In this document: positions 25,592-33,957 of the stretch, one piece after another
Layout of the letters: every line of letters starts with the position of its first letter
Position numbering within the stretch: the stretch's first letter is position 1
Assembly: GCA_965205225.1 (NCBI GenBank)
Contig: CBDBFZ010000002.1
Span: forward strand, 372,001 to 436,000
Direction of reading: 5' to 3'
Length of the DNA: 64,000 nucleotides
From: Litorimonas sp965205225
Lineage (GTDB): Bacteria > Pseudomonadota > Alphaproteobacteria > Caulobacterales > Maricaulaceae
The notes under the pieces: generated by a model
Told to the model about the DNA's origin: nothing
Databases searched by the model: none
The model's input: the letters and a program-made list of their open reading frames with translations, nothing else
Program-made: the position numbers and the translations under genes

Positions 25592-26656
25592 TTACAATTT
25601 ATCCGTCCGCTTATCAGCTTTTAGCCGGTTGACGATTTCCTTCACACCCTGCGAGGCATCCAGTTCCACCACAAGTACGCGGTCATCACGCACGATCACG
25701 CCGACATTTTCTAGCCCGACGAGGGCGACCAGCGGTCCGTCTGTGTCGATCAGGCTGCCGGCACTCTGATGCGTATAGCCATCCCCTATAATGACAGGCT
25801 TATCGTCGGTTGCGTGGAGATCCCGATAGGCCCGGAAACTACCGACATCGCACCATCCCAAATCACAGGGCAGAACAGCCCCTTTTGATGTCCGTTCCAT
25901 CAGGGCGATATCGATCGGCTCCGATTTGCAAAGCGCAAAGCTCTTCGCATCAAGGTGGATAACACGGTCCGTCTGTTTCGCCTGAGCATAGGATTGGCGG
26001 GCTGGATCGGCGCAGGCCTTTGCCAGCGTCAACATTTCGTCAATAAGTAAGGTCGGCTTGAAGAGGAATATGCCGCTGTTCCAGTGATAGTTGCCACTTG
26101 CCAGATAGGATTTCGCCGTCGCCTCATCGGGTTTCTCCCGAAAACTTTCGATCTCGAAAATACCGTCAGCGATGGTCTGACCCTGCTGAATATAACCGAA
26201 GCCCGTGGCCGGGTGATTCGGGATCATGCCGAATGTCACATGATGTCCGTCTGCCGCAATGGGGGCCGCTTTGCGCAGCGTATCGAGAAACACATCTGGA
26301 CGCTCGATGACATGATCAGCTGGCGCCAACAGGATCAGGGCGTCAGGATCCACTGACAGCGCGTGCAGGGCCGCCACGACAGCGCAAGGCCCGGTATTTC
26401 GTCCCTCTGCTTCAATAATGATTGCACCATAATCGTCGATCTGCGAGTCAATCAGATCAACATGTGACGCATTACAGATGAAGACGGGCGGCAGAAAGTC
26501 CGGACCACGGGTTCGATCCGCCGTGTCCTGAATCATGGTCTTTGATGCGGCCAGTGGCAGGAATTGCTTCGCCATAGACTGACGCGAGAGTGGCCAGAGC
26601 CGGCTGCCGGTCCCGCCGCTGAGAATCACGGGTAGAATTTTTGTATAATCGCCCAT
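25592..26656 (-). CDS. manC: mannose-1-phosphate guanylyltransferase
   Basis: The enzyme makes GDP-mannose from mannose-1-phosphate and GTP for polysaccharide synthesis. The signature LSGGTGSRLWPLSR lies near the N-terminus, followed by KQFLPL and the LLAPADHVI box; EKPDEATAKSYLASGNYHWNSGIF is the sugar-binding region. At 354 residues it lacks the C-terminal cupin (phosphomannose isomerase) part of bifunctional AlgA/ManC proteins, so it is probably monofunctional. It is packed against glmM. Confidence 0.9.
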   Translation of the reverse strand: MGDYTKILPVILSGGTGSRLWPLSRQSMAKQFLPLAASKTMIQDTADRTRGPDFLPPVFICNASHVDLIDSQIDDYGAIIIEAEGRNTGPCAVVAALHALSVDPDALILLAPADHVIERPDVFLDTLRKAAPIAADGHHVTFGMIPNHPATGFGYIQQGQTIADGIFEIESFREKPDEATAKSYLASGNYHWNSGIFLFKPTLLIDEMLTLAKACADPARQSYAQAKQTDRVIHLDAKSFALCKSEPIDIALMERTSKGAVLPCDLGWCDVGSFRAYRDLHATDDKPVIIGDGYTHQSAGSLIDTDGPLVALVGLENVGVIVRDDRVLVVELDASQGVKEIVNRLKADKRTDKL

Positions 26657-26666
26657 GCGCGCGCCC

Positions 26667-27077
26667 TTAGCCGCCCAGGCTCACCTCGCCTAGTCGATAC
26701 CGAACCAGAACGCGGCAATTGATGAGATCGCCTGTAGCAGGCGGCTCAAACCGCCATTGCCGCGCGGCCCGTTCCGCTGATTTCTCAAACAGGCCTTCTG
26801 GTAGAGATCGCTGAGCGTCTGCTGTGACCACGGACCCATCGGCCTCCACATCAAGCCTTAGAATGACCCAGCCCTGGCGACCGGTCCGGAACGCATGCGA
26901 GGGATATTCTGGCATCGCCAAGTCTATCGCCGCCAGGCTCTCTCCTCCGATACAGTCCCCTGGATCCGCATAGCTCTTCACATAGGGGTCCGGCGGGTAC
27001 TGGCTTTGCGGATGGAAGGTAGTGACAGATCCACAGCCCGTCAGCATGACCACCATCATTACGATCCACGCCTTCAT
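26667..27077 (-). CDS. lipoprotein with TonB C-terminal-like domain
   Basis: The 136-residue protein has a lipoprotein leader with lipobox MLTGC (Cys near residue 15). Residues about 55-125 look like a TonB C-terminal domain: PEYPSHAFRTGRQGWVILRL, then a VDADGSV turn, and AARQWRFEPP. It lacks the usual N-terminal membrane anchor and proline-rich linker of TonB, so it may be a periplasmic lipid-anchored variant rather than an energy transducer. The ATG overlaps the HPr stop by 4 bp. Role unknown. Confidence 0.65.
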   Translation of the reverse strand: MKAWIVMMVVMLTGCGSVTTFHPQSQYPPDPYVKSYADPGDCIGGESLAAIDLAMPEYPSHAFRTGRQGWVILRLDVEADGSVVTADAQRSLPEGLFEKSAERAARQWRFEPPATGDLINCRVLVRYRLGEVSLGG

Positions 27078-27400
27078 CCGCTCTCACCGAAACGCCCTTC
27101 AACCAACTTCGTCAACGCATCAATGACCAGGCCAGCCTGAATACCTTGAGCGGTTACAGTAATCTTCTCCCCACAAGCCGATCCCAGCAGCAGCAACTCC
27201 ATCACACTGTCCGCCTCGACGGTATCGGCGCAGACATCATTGTGACTGCTGACCCAGACCCGCGCATCAAACTGCCCGACGGTTTCCATGAATTTATTGG
27301 AGGCCCGCGCATGCAGGCCGCGCTTGTTACAGAGCTTCAATGTCGTCGACGCGGACGGCAGTCCCTCGGCATCCGGTATGCCGCAATTGAGGGTCATCAC
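27074..27400 (-). CDS. HPr-family phosphocarrier protein
   Basis: HPr carries phosphate from enzyme I to EIIA proteins; in alphaproteobacteria without sugar PTS the pair acts in regulation (PTS-Ntr type). The 108-residue protein has the active-site histidine in KRGLHARASNKF and a serine in the ADSVMELLLL segment that corresponds to the HPr-kinase site. An N-terminal extension of ~17 residues precedes the fold. It overlaps EIIA by 4 bp (27397-27400). No gene for HPr kinase is found nearby. Confidence 0.88.
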   Translation of the reverse strand: MMTLNCGIPDAEGLPSASTTLKLCNKRGLHARASNKFMETVGQFDARVWVSSHNDVCADTVEADSVMELLLLGSACGEKITVTAQGIQAGLVIDALTKLVEGRFGESG

Positions 27401-27801
27401 TCTTCGCCGGCAAGGATCCGCGAGGCGATGGCGATATAACGCTGCCCGGCATCCTTTGCCTTCTGCGCCGCTTCCGCAAGCGTGGCGTGACGCCGGGCTT
27501 CTGCCAGTTTGATTAACATCGGCAGATTGACCCCTGCCAGAACCTCAACCTTGTCCTCGCGCAGCATGGAAATGGCCAAGTTGGAGGGTGTGCCGCCAAA
27601 CATATCCGTCAGCAGGATGACGCCGCGACCCGCATCAACCGTATCGACAGCTTTGCGGATATCATCGCGGCGCCGTTCCATATCATCATCCGGCCCAATG
27701 CAGATGGTCATGACGCCATCCTGCGGACCAACGACATGTTCTGTCGCTCGCTTCAGCTCAATGGCAAGTTCGCCATGTGTAACAATGACCAAACCGATCA
27801 T
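27397..27801 (-). CDS. PTS EIIA component, mannose family (regulatory)
   Basis: EIIA-Man-like proteins in alphaproteobacteria receive phosphate from HPr and modulate regulators. The fold is clear: GLVIVTHGELA with the phospho-histidine, TDMFGGTPSNLAI, and GVNLPMLIKLAEAR. The ATG at 27801 begins the canonical MIGLVIVTHG; a TTG 24 bases upstream would add eight poor residues. No EIIB/C/D genes lie near, so a transport role is unlikely. The neighbours are chvG upstream and HPr downstream. Confidence 0.9.
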   Translation of the reverse strand: MIGLVIVTHGELAIELKRATEHVVGPQDGVMTICIGPDDDMERRRDDIRKAVDTVDAGRGVILLTDMFGGTPSNLAISMLREDKVEVLAGVNLPMLIKLAEARRHATLAEAAQKAKDAGQRYIAIASRILAGEE

Positions 27802-27905
27802 AAGGGATTCCGGCAATTCATCCAATTCATCGGGTCGGTAAAAACGGAATTACGCACGGGGTAAAGAGATTTTTATCGCTGCAACTGCGTGTCGCAGCCC
27901 GTCTT

Positions 27906-29654
27906 TTATCCGCGCTTTCGCCGCGGCGCGTCTGGGCCACCCCCGATCGTTTGACGTGGGAGCTCGATTATGAAGCGCGCGCCTGTGATATGACCGTCCG
28001 TATCGGTCTTGTTTTCGCACCAGATCCGCCCCCGATGTGCCGTCATGATCTGACGACAGATCGCCAGACCCAGCCCGGAGTGTGACCCGAACTGCGCACC
28101 TTCAGGTCGGTCCGTGTAGAAACGATCAAAGACCGCTTCCAAATTACCCGGCGGAATGCCTGGGCCTTGGTCCGAGACCGTGATCTTCACCCTGTTCTCC
28201 GAGGCCGTGGCAGTGATATTGATCGTTCCGTCGTCAAGTGAAAACGTCAGTGCGTTGTCGATCAGATTTCGCAGGACTTGCGCAAAAGGTGTCTCAAAAG
28301 CGCGTATGAATGTGGGCTCTGGCAGATCACTCATATCCACAACGTCCGGACCAGAGCCTGACTTTGTCTGCCCATAGAAGGAAACGATATTGGTCACGAT
28401 CTCACCGACATCCAGCATCTGCGCCGTGTCCCTGGCCAGATTGGCGTCAATCTTGGACGCATTACTGATATCGTTGATCAGCCGGTTCATGCGCGTAACG
28501 TCCTGAGAGATGATATCGATCAGCTTGTCCTGATCCTCATTGGTGCGGGCCACTCTGAGCGTATCAGCGGCGGAGCGCATCGAGGTCAGCGGGTTCTTGA
28601 TTTCATGCGCCACATCGGCGGCAAAATTCGCGATATCGTCAACGCGGTTATATAAGCCCTTGGTCATGTCTCTGAGGACCAGAGACAGATCACCAATTTC
28701 GTCACCGCGGCGTGACAAATCCGGGATGGCATCATATTTACGGGGGTTCTGAGCCACCTGCTCTGCGGCCTTGGCGAGCCGGCGCATCGGCAGGGTAATG
28801 AACAGGATCAGCGCCAGGGATGACAGCAGTGTCGCAATCAATGCCAGTCCGATGATCGGCGCGAGGGCGCGCCGCTCTGCATTGACAATCCCGTCAACAT
28901 CACGGCTCTCAACCGTGACCGCCCCCAGAACCTGCTGCACGCGCATCACAGGCAAGGTTGCTGTCACGACCAGCCTATCATCAGCATCGTAGCGCGCACC
29001 GCTGACTGTTTCGCCTGACAGGCCGGAGCGGACATCAGCTTTCAAATTCCGCCTTAGCTGGTTGCGCCGACTCTGACGCCAAGGCAACTCATGCAGCGTC
29101 TTTCGCGCCCAGCCGGAGAGGCTATCGCGCCAAACGTCAATGCGGGGTTCGGAGGGATCGTCATCCGTCTGTATCAGCTCCAGAGAGCTGACTTTAATCG
29201 TGTCACTGAGGCGTTCTGTGTCTGCCACGACCTGTCCGGACCGGTCATAGAGACGCACACGCCAGGACTCCGGCATATTGACACCACGCAGCACTTGCTT
29301 TGCGTCTTGCACATCGAGCTTCGCCGCCTGTTCAGTGCCCGTGGCCTGCTCCCCCAGGACCGTCGTAATGGTCGCGGCAAGGGAGGTAATATTATCCACC
29401 TTACCCTGAATCAGCCCCTCTTCAAACCGGTTCATCGCCAGCGCGCCGACGACGAGGATGATCAAACCGACCAGATTGGACACAATTATGAGCTGGGTCA
29501 GCCTGGATGACAGCAGAAAGCGCCGGGGTGTGAACCGTCGACGCTCACGCCGTTTAGCGGCGGATAAGCTGCGCCCCTTACTGGCCTTAGCGCGAGGATT
29601 GGAAGGCGGCACGGGCAGCCTGTCAGTTTTCCTTATATTTATATCCGACACCAT
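27906..29654 (-). CDS. chvG: ChvG/ExoS-type sensor histidine kinase
   Basis: ChvG with ChvI senses acid or envelope stress in alphaproteobacteria. From the ATG at 29654 the protein has ~582 residues: a basic N-terminus, a membrane helix, a periplasmic stretch, a second helix and a HAMP segment (LPMRRLAKAAEQVA). The H-box ADVAHEIKNPLTSM is followed by an N-box (LRNLIDNALTFS) and the G-boxes. The start overlaps chvI by 32 bp; a GTG one codon later is also possible, and the frame stays open 36 codons upstream inside chvI. The order chvI-chvG-EIIA-HPr is standard except that hprK is absent. Confidence 0.9.
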   Translation of the reverse strand: MVSDINIRKTDRLPVPPSNPRAKASKGRSLSAAKRRERRRFTPRRFLLSSRLTQLIIVSNLVGLIILVVGALAMNRFEEGLIQGKVDNITSLAATITTVLGEQATGTEQAAKLDVQDAKQVLRGVNMPESWRVRLYDRSGQVVADTERLSDTIKVSSLELIQTDDDPSEPRIDVWRDSLSGWARKTLHELPWRQSRRNQLRRNLKADVRSGLSGETVSGARYDADDRLVVTATLPVMRVQQVLGAVTVESRDVDGIVNAERRALAPIIGLALIATLLSSLALILFITLPMRRLAKAAEQVAQNPRKYDAIPDLSRRGDEIGDLSLVLRDMTKGLYNRVDDIANFAADVAHEIKNPLTSMRSAADTLRVARTNEDQDKLIDIISQDVTRMNRLINDISNASKIDANLARDTAQMLDVGEIVTNIVSFYGQTKSGSGPDVVDMSDLPEPTFIRAFETPFAQVLRNLIDNALTFSLDDGTINITATASENRVKITVSDQGPGIPPGNLEAVFDRFYTDRPEGAQFGSHSGLGLAICRQIMTAHRGRIWCENKTDTDGHITGARFIIELPRQTIGGGPDAPRRKRG

Positions 29655-30327
29655 AGAGCGTCTCGATAGCGTCGAAAGACTTGTCCGTCTTGCGGAACTT
29701 TTTACGCAGACGTTTGATATGGCTGTCGATGGTACGGTCATCGACATAGATCTGATCGTCATAGGCTGCGTCCATCAGCTGATCGCGTGATTTGACGTAA
29801 CCGGGGCGTTTGGCCAGCGCTTCTAGAATCAGGAACTCGGTGACGGTCAGCCGAACCGACTCGCCGTCCCAGGAACAAGCATGACGATTATTATCGAGCA
29901 CGAGCTTGCCCCGGCGGATGACCTTGTCATCCCCCTCCTCGGACATGGGCGCGAGGGTCGATGTCAATTGAGCGCGGCGCAGGATCGCCTTGATCCGCTC
30001 CCCGAGCAAACGCTGGGAGAAGGGCTTGGTGATATAATCGTCAGCCCCCATCGAAAATCCGATGGCTTCATCCAGTTCGTCATCCTTGGACGTCAGGAAA
30101 ATTACGGGGAGGTTTGAAGTCTGACGCAAGCGGCGCAACAGTTCGATCCCGTCCATACGCGGCATTTTTACATCGAAGACAGCCAGATCGGGCGGACTGA
30201 CCTTCAGCGCTTCCAGCGCGGTTGCACCGTCGTGAAATTTGCGGACATCATAACCCTCGCCTTCCAGATATATGGAGACGGATGTCAGTATGTTCTCGTC
30301 ATCGTCGACAAGGAAAATTATGTCCAT
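29623..30327 (-). CDS. chvI: ChvI-type response regulator
   Basis: An OmpR-family regulator of 234 residues paired with ChvG. The receiver has the acidic cluster LVDDDEN, the phosphoryl Asp in AVFDVKMPRMDG, the Thr/Ser in FLTSKD and the Lys in ITKPFS. The winged-helix DNA-binding domain follows, with VDDRTIDSHIKRLRKKF. The open frame extends 63 codons further upstream, but MDIIFLVDDDENI is the family start, so 30327 is chosen. In relatives pckA often lies divergent to chvI; here that place is taken by a noncoding stretch and the defence island. Confidence 0.93.
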   Translation of the reverse strand: MDIIFLVDDDENILTSVSIYLEGEGYDVRKFHDGATALEALKVSPPDLAVFDVKMPRMDGIELLRRLRQTSNLPVIFLTSKDDELDEAIGFSMGADDYITKPFSQRLLGERIKAILRRAQLTSTLAPMSEEGDDKVIRRGKLVLDNNRHACSWDGESVRLTVTEFLILEALAKRPGYVKSRDQLMDAAYDDQIYVDDRTIDSHIKRLRKKFRKTDKSFDAIETLYGVGYKYKEN

Positions 30328-30844
30328 GGACCAGGCTCCAACCCTAAGGGACGTGTCATTCCGATCTCTGACTAAGCTCATCGTCTGCATGTGTAAAACC
30401 CCAATTCTATCTCTCAATGAAGAGAGGTCTAGAGCCGGTGTTTGACCGGAGTGAGGCAGAAAACTGCCTTGGTTTTGCAACAATGTGGCGCGATTGCGGC
30501 CAGCGAGTATTGCCAAATTATTGTGTGACGTGTGTGGGGGCTGGTCCGGTGTGTTTCATGCGGTCATTTCTAGGGCTCGTCAGTCCACACCCGAAATGCG
30601 TCGGAACGGGCGTGGCGGACCTGTACCGTTTCCAGCGTGACGACGGTCTGACGCACGGCACCGTAGTCGGATTTCAACAGAGAGATTATCATGGCTCAAT
30701 TTGCGAATTATGGGAACTGCGCCCATTTGGTGAATTATTTCAAGTCACTGAAAATATGTGGGTTTTCGCCGGGCGCAGCCAAGCACTCCGATGTCAGTGG
30801 CGTTCGCCAAAAGGAATCGCAATCGAATGTTCGCCGGGCTCCGA
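30328..30844. other. 517-bp region between chvI and the defence island
   Basis: No gene is supported. The first part must contain the chvI promoter. Positions 30507-30618 are the left copy of a ~110-bp direct repeat (listed separately). The stretch 30619-30844 lies inside the island after the HsdM fragment stop and has no recognisable coding signal. The pckA gene common at this place in relatives is not seen. Confidence 0.5.
30507..30618 (+). repeat. left copy of a ~110-bp direct repeat flanking the defence island
   Basis: This 112-bp stretch matches 35746-35854 in the same orientation, with a few substitutions and two small length differences near the start (the GTGTGACGTG area). Shared text begins GTATTGCCAAATTATTGTG and ends GGAACGGGCGTGGCGG. 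The repeats bracket the restriction-modification/OLD genes. They may be insertion boundaries or copies of a dispersed noncoding repeat. Confidence 0.85.
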
Positions 30845-31198
30845 TCAGTCAGGCGTTGGCAGTGGGGATAGTCCAAGCGCCTTCAGAAACGCATTGTGCC
30901 TTACCGTTGACCCCCGAATTTGCTGCTCGATTTTGACCAACTCCTCGTGTGTGGTCGACAAATCGATCTCTACTTCCGGCTCGGCCGTGCTGACATAGCG
31001 CGCGATGTTCAGGTTGAAGTGGTTGGCCTCAATCTTGTCCATCCCCACGCGTCTGGCGTAACGCTCGATGCTCTCCGGGCGCTGGCGATAGGTGTCGATG
31101 ATCTTCTCGATATGCCCGTCGGACAGGTAGTTCTGTCGCTTCCCTTTCTCGAAATGCTCGGACGCGTTGATGAACAGGACATCGTCGGGCTTGATCAC
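30845..31198 (-). pseudogene. C-terminal fragment of a type I methyltransferase subunit (HsdM)
   Basis: The 117-residue frame matches only the tail of HsdM: VLFINASEHFEKGKRQNYL, then DGHIEKIIDTYRQR and EANHFNLNIARYV, which end the M subunit of type I restriction systems. The N-terminal ~400 residues with the SAM motifs are missing. The first codon is GTG 31196-31198, overlapping the stop of the OLD gene by 4 bp, as in a coupled gene. So a recombination event joined the OLD gene to an hsdM remnant at this point. Probably non-functional as a methylase, but possibly still translated. Confidence 0.75.
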
Positions 31199-33210
31199 TT
31201 CAAGGCTGCATTGGCTGACCTAATGAGCTTCTTCCAATGTTCCCGCTCGCCTTCGCTCAAGTCCGAAGCGTCATGATCGCGCGACCAGCGAACAAAAGTC
31301 TTCGCAAGACGGTATTTTGAGAAATCCTTTATCTCACTCTCAAAGATACTGATAAGGGGCCTTTTCGGTTGTTCACCCGCTGTACCGCTAATGTCCCAAC
31401 TGAGTTCTGATTTTGCGATACCAACCAATGTATCTCTCAGAAGATCTTCTACTTCTGCAGCCTTGATCTCATCCTGCAAGAAGTCTTTCGTCCTCAAAAT
31501 TCGCTTGTTTCCAAGCGTGTGAACGAGGGTATCCTGCTGCGCGGCCTGATCTCCTGCGCTGTCAGAATCGAGAAGAGCCGCAACCTTGAAACCCTGCGCA
31601 TGCAGGATTGTCGCAAAGTAGACGACTTTTCCTGCCGTATTTGCAGGAACCAACGCAATCTTCTCATTTAGGTTTGCGTCCTTCGAGGCACGCAATAGCT
31701 GCGAAACCGCCTCGAGATACCAATAGTCCGTTAGCCCTTCGAGAACGAGGTTCTGCTTCTGAGTAAAGAGGCTCTGCGCCAGGTCATACCCAAGCGCTTC
31801 TTGCAATGGCAGAAGCGCAGCAGGATCGTTCGCCGTCACTGAAGTATGGACCTTTGTGCCCTCTTCACGGCTAGCCATTTCAACAACGCGAACCAAGTCG
31901 AGTTCGTCGGGTCCGACAAGGAAGGGCGAATGCGTTGTGTAGATGGTTTGATTTCCTTCCGCCAAGCGCGTGATCGTCTTGCGGAATTCTCGTTGCTTCA
32001 GAGCGTGCAGGCTCATCCCAGCCTCATCCAAGAGCAAGACAGCGTTCTTGTGATCTCCCTGCGCTTCCGCGAAGAAGACAACAAAAAAGGATACGAGCCA
32101 TTGGAAACCTTCCGAGCGCTGATTGAGCTCGACTTCGACTCCGAGGTCATCTTCGACCGTTACCTTTAGGTATTGACCATCAGCGCGTAGCCGCAGTTTG
32201 GCCGCTTCCCCCTTGCTCTCATCAGGTTTCCAAACCGACCGAATTTCCCGAGTTAGGCTAACTTCCGCAGCGTTTAGCTGATACTGTCTCTCGTCTAGCT
32301 TCTCCCTAAACGCTTCCAACGCTTCTGGGTCGTTTGCATCGGGATCGACCGAAGCCCCCATTTCGGAGAGCTCCTCTGCGTCGAACCCCAACAGTTTCAA
32401 AAGGCAAACATTCCCGTAATCGTAGAGCTCATCATCAAGCGTTCCATTGGTGATCCTGGTCGCGAGTTGCTTCAAATGAATGAGCGGCCGAACACGGAAA
32501 TAATTGCTGAACAGCACAAAAACAGGGATCCGCTTTCGTAAGGCTTGAACCGCCGCGTTGTGCGCATCACCAATCTCGATATCGGCCTTCAGGCTGTCGA
32601 AACGTGCCTCTTCCCTCTCATTGTCTTCATCAACAAGAGGGAAGACTGTTTCCAGCCAATCTCTGAGCGCCTGGAAGTTCTTCCCTTCAATCGTCTGAGA
32701 ATCATGCCATACCTCTGTCAACGCCTTTAACGCATCTGTTGGAGATTGCTCGGAGCCATCTTCGGGAGCTGTGAATTGTTTATCCGCATGCGCGGCGAGA
32801 CGGAACAGATCCTTCACCAGATCTTTGTAAGTCTTCTTTGTTGCGCCGGTTAGCCTATTACCGGTGGAGTTATCCAGGTTGCGCCATAAGACGTAGTTCG
32901 CACTCTTCATGTCTTCCGGCAAATATTCACGATCATCGTCATCCAGCTCAAATTCAGCTTCTACAACCCGAACGTCCGACGGATCGACTTCACCCGAAGT
33001 GATCTTGGAGTAGTGCGCCCGGGGATAGTCCCGCAGTGCGCTAAGCGGCTTGACGCCATCGGGAGGGTTGAGATGCTGAATCGCTTGAAGTATCGCCGTC
33101 TTGCCCGCCTCATTGGGACCTACCAAAATGGCTTTATTCCCATCTACCTCAAATTCTTTGCTGTCGATTACCGACCTGTAACTTTGGACTCTAACCTTCT
33201 TAATTTTCAC
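31195..33210 (-). CDS. OLD-family ATP-dependent endonuclease (AAA ATPase plus TOPRIM)
   Basis: A 671-residue protein with an N-terminal ABC-type ATPase (Walker A VGPNEAGKTAI, residues ~31-41; Walker B LLLDEAGMSLH; YTTHSPFLV His switch) and a C-terminal TOPRIM domain (VLEGLTDYWYLEAV with the Glu, AALLDSDSAGDQAA with the DxD pair). OLD proteins are nucleases that act in phage exclusion; GajA of Gabija is a relative, but no UvrD-like GajB gene is present here. It lies 9 bp after the restriction endonuclease gene in one operon, so it is likely an add-on defence component. Substrate unknown. Confidence 0.88.
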   Translation of the reverse strand: MKIKKVRVQSYRSVIDSKEFEVDGNKAILVGPNEAGKTAILQAIQHLNPPDGVKPLSALRDYPRAHYSKITSGEVDPSDVRVVEAEFELDDDDREYLPEDMKSANYVLWRNLDNSTGNRLTGATKKTYKDLVKDLFRLAAHADKQFTAPEDGSEQSPTDALKALTEVWHDSQTIEGKNFQALRDWLETVFPLVDEDNEREEARFDSLKADIEIGDAHNAAVQALRKRIPVFVLFSNYFRVRPLIHLKQLATRITNGTLDDELYDYGNVCLLKLLGFDAEELSEMGASVDPDANDPEALEAFREKLDERQYQLNAAEVSLTREIRSVWKPDESKGEAAKLRLRADGQYLKVTVEDDLGVEVELNQRSEGFQWLVSFFVVFFAEAQGDHKNAVLLLDEAGMSLHALKQREFRKTITRLAEGNQTIYTTHSPFLVGPDELDLVRVVEMASREEGTKVHTSVTANDPAALLPLQEALGYDLAQSLFTQKQNLVLEGLTDYWYLEAVSQLLRASKDANLNEKIALVPANTAGKVVYFATILHAQGFKVAALLDSDSAGDQAAQQDTLVHTLGNKRILRTKDFLQDEIKAAEVEDLLRDTLVGIAKSELSWDISGTAGEQPKRPLISIFESEIKDFSKYRLAKTFVRWSRDHDASDLSEGEREHWKKLIRSANAALK

Positions 33211-33219
33211 TCTAACCTC

Positions 33220-33957
33220 CTACCTCGCCGCCACGGTCGCGATATGACCGGCAAATTCTGTTACGAATGATTTGAGCGACGTGAGCTCGCTCAAATGCTT
33301 GTACTGACCATCCGCCGCCGCTTCACGCCGGGACGCCAAGAACGTCGCACTTGTATAAAGCCCTTCCTGAATGAGGCGCTTGCAAAAAACGTCATACCGC
33401 TGCGCATACGATGCCATCTTGAAATCGGGATGAACCGGGAAATGAGGCTCTTTGTCTTTCACGGACGAATTGGACTTATCGCAGTCCTCAAGGAGCATAA
33501 TCCAGCCCAGGAATGGGCGAGGGGCATCTTCCCCAAACGCCCCTTCTCGGTAGGCCGTCCAAAGATCGTGCGCCGTGCCGATAGCCTCTTCGGATCGATT
33601 GTTGAAATTGTTGCCAAAGGAAGGTCCAACCTGGGACTTGAACTCGAGCGCCGCGACGAGATAGCCACGATGCATCACGAGCATGTCCCAAAGCTTGGTC
33701 GGCCGGAAAAACCCCGGCAAGGTTAAAACGCGTTGCTGCACGCAAATATCAGCCAGGCCGAGCCCGTTAGCCTCAATCAAGGATTGGGCGATGGCAAGAA
33801 ACCCGTCCATGTTCTTGCCCACCGTCACCGCACCGCGTGCGCCTGTATCCTGGTTGCCGGCTTCAGCCTGCTTTGCGAGTGCAGCTTCACGGTTGCCCCA
33901 GAAGAGCTTCACTGCTTCACGTGTCTGGGCTTCGTAGTTGGCAAGATCGAGGATCAT
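33220..33957 (-). CDS. type II restriction endonuclease, PaeR7I/XhoI family
   Basis: The 245-residue protein matches the PaeR7I/XhoI family in length and in the N-terminal AVKLFWGNREA segment, GKNMDGFLAI, and a PD-(E/D)xK-like ALEFKSQVGPSFGNNFNNR. Family members cut CTCGAG; that specificity is inferred, not shown. The ATG overlaps the methyltransferase stop by 4 bp (33954-33957), so methylase and nuclease are translated in that order, which protects the host on transfer. Confidence 0.85.
   Translation of the reverse strand: MILDLANYEAQTREAVKLFWGNREAALAKQAEAGNQDTGARGAVTVGKNMDGFLAIAQSLIEANGLGLADICVQQRVLTLPGFFRPTKLWDMLVMHRGYLVAALEFKSQVGPSFGNNFNNRSEEAIGTAHDLWTAYREGAFGEDAPRPFLGWIMLLEDCDKSNSSVKDKEPHFPVHPDFKMASYAQRYDVFCKRLIQEGLYTSATFLASRREAAADGQYKHLSELTSLKSFVTEFAGHIATVAAR

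Noticed and set aside
30417..30998. Plus-strand open frame across the left direct repeat and the HsdM fragment
   Set aside because: No domain; it overlaps the HsdM tail antisense and a noncoding repeat.
31195..33210. OLD gene as part of a Gabija system
   Set aside because: No UvrD-like GajB gene is next to it; the neighbours are type II restriction-modification genes.
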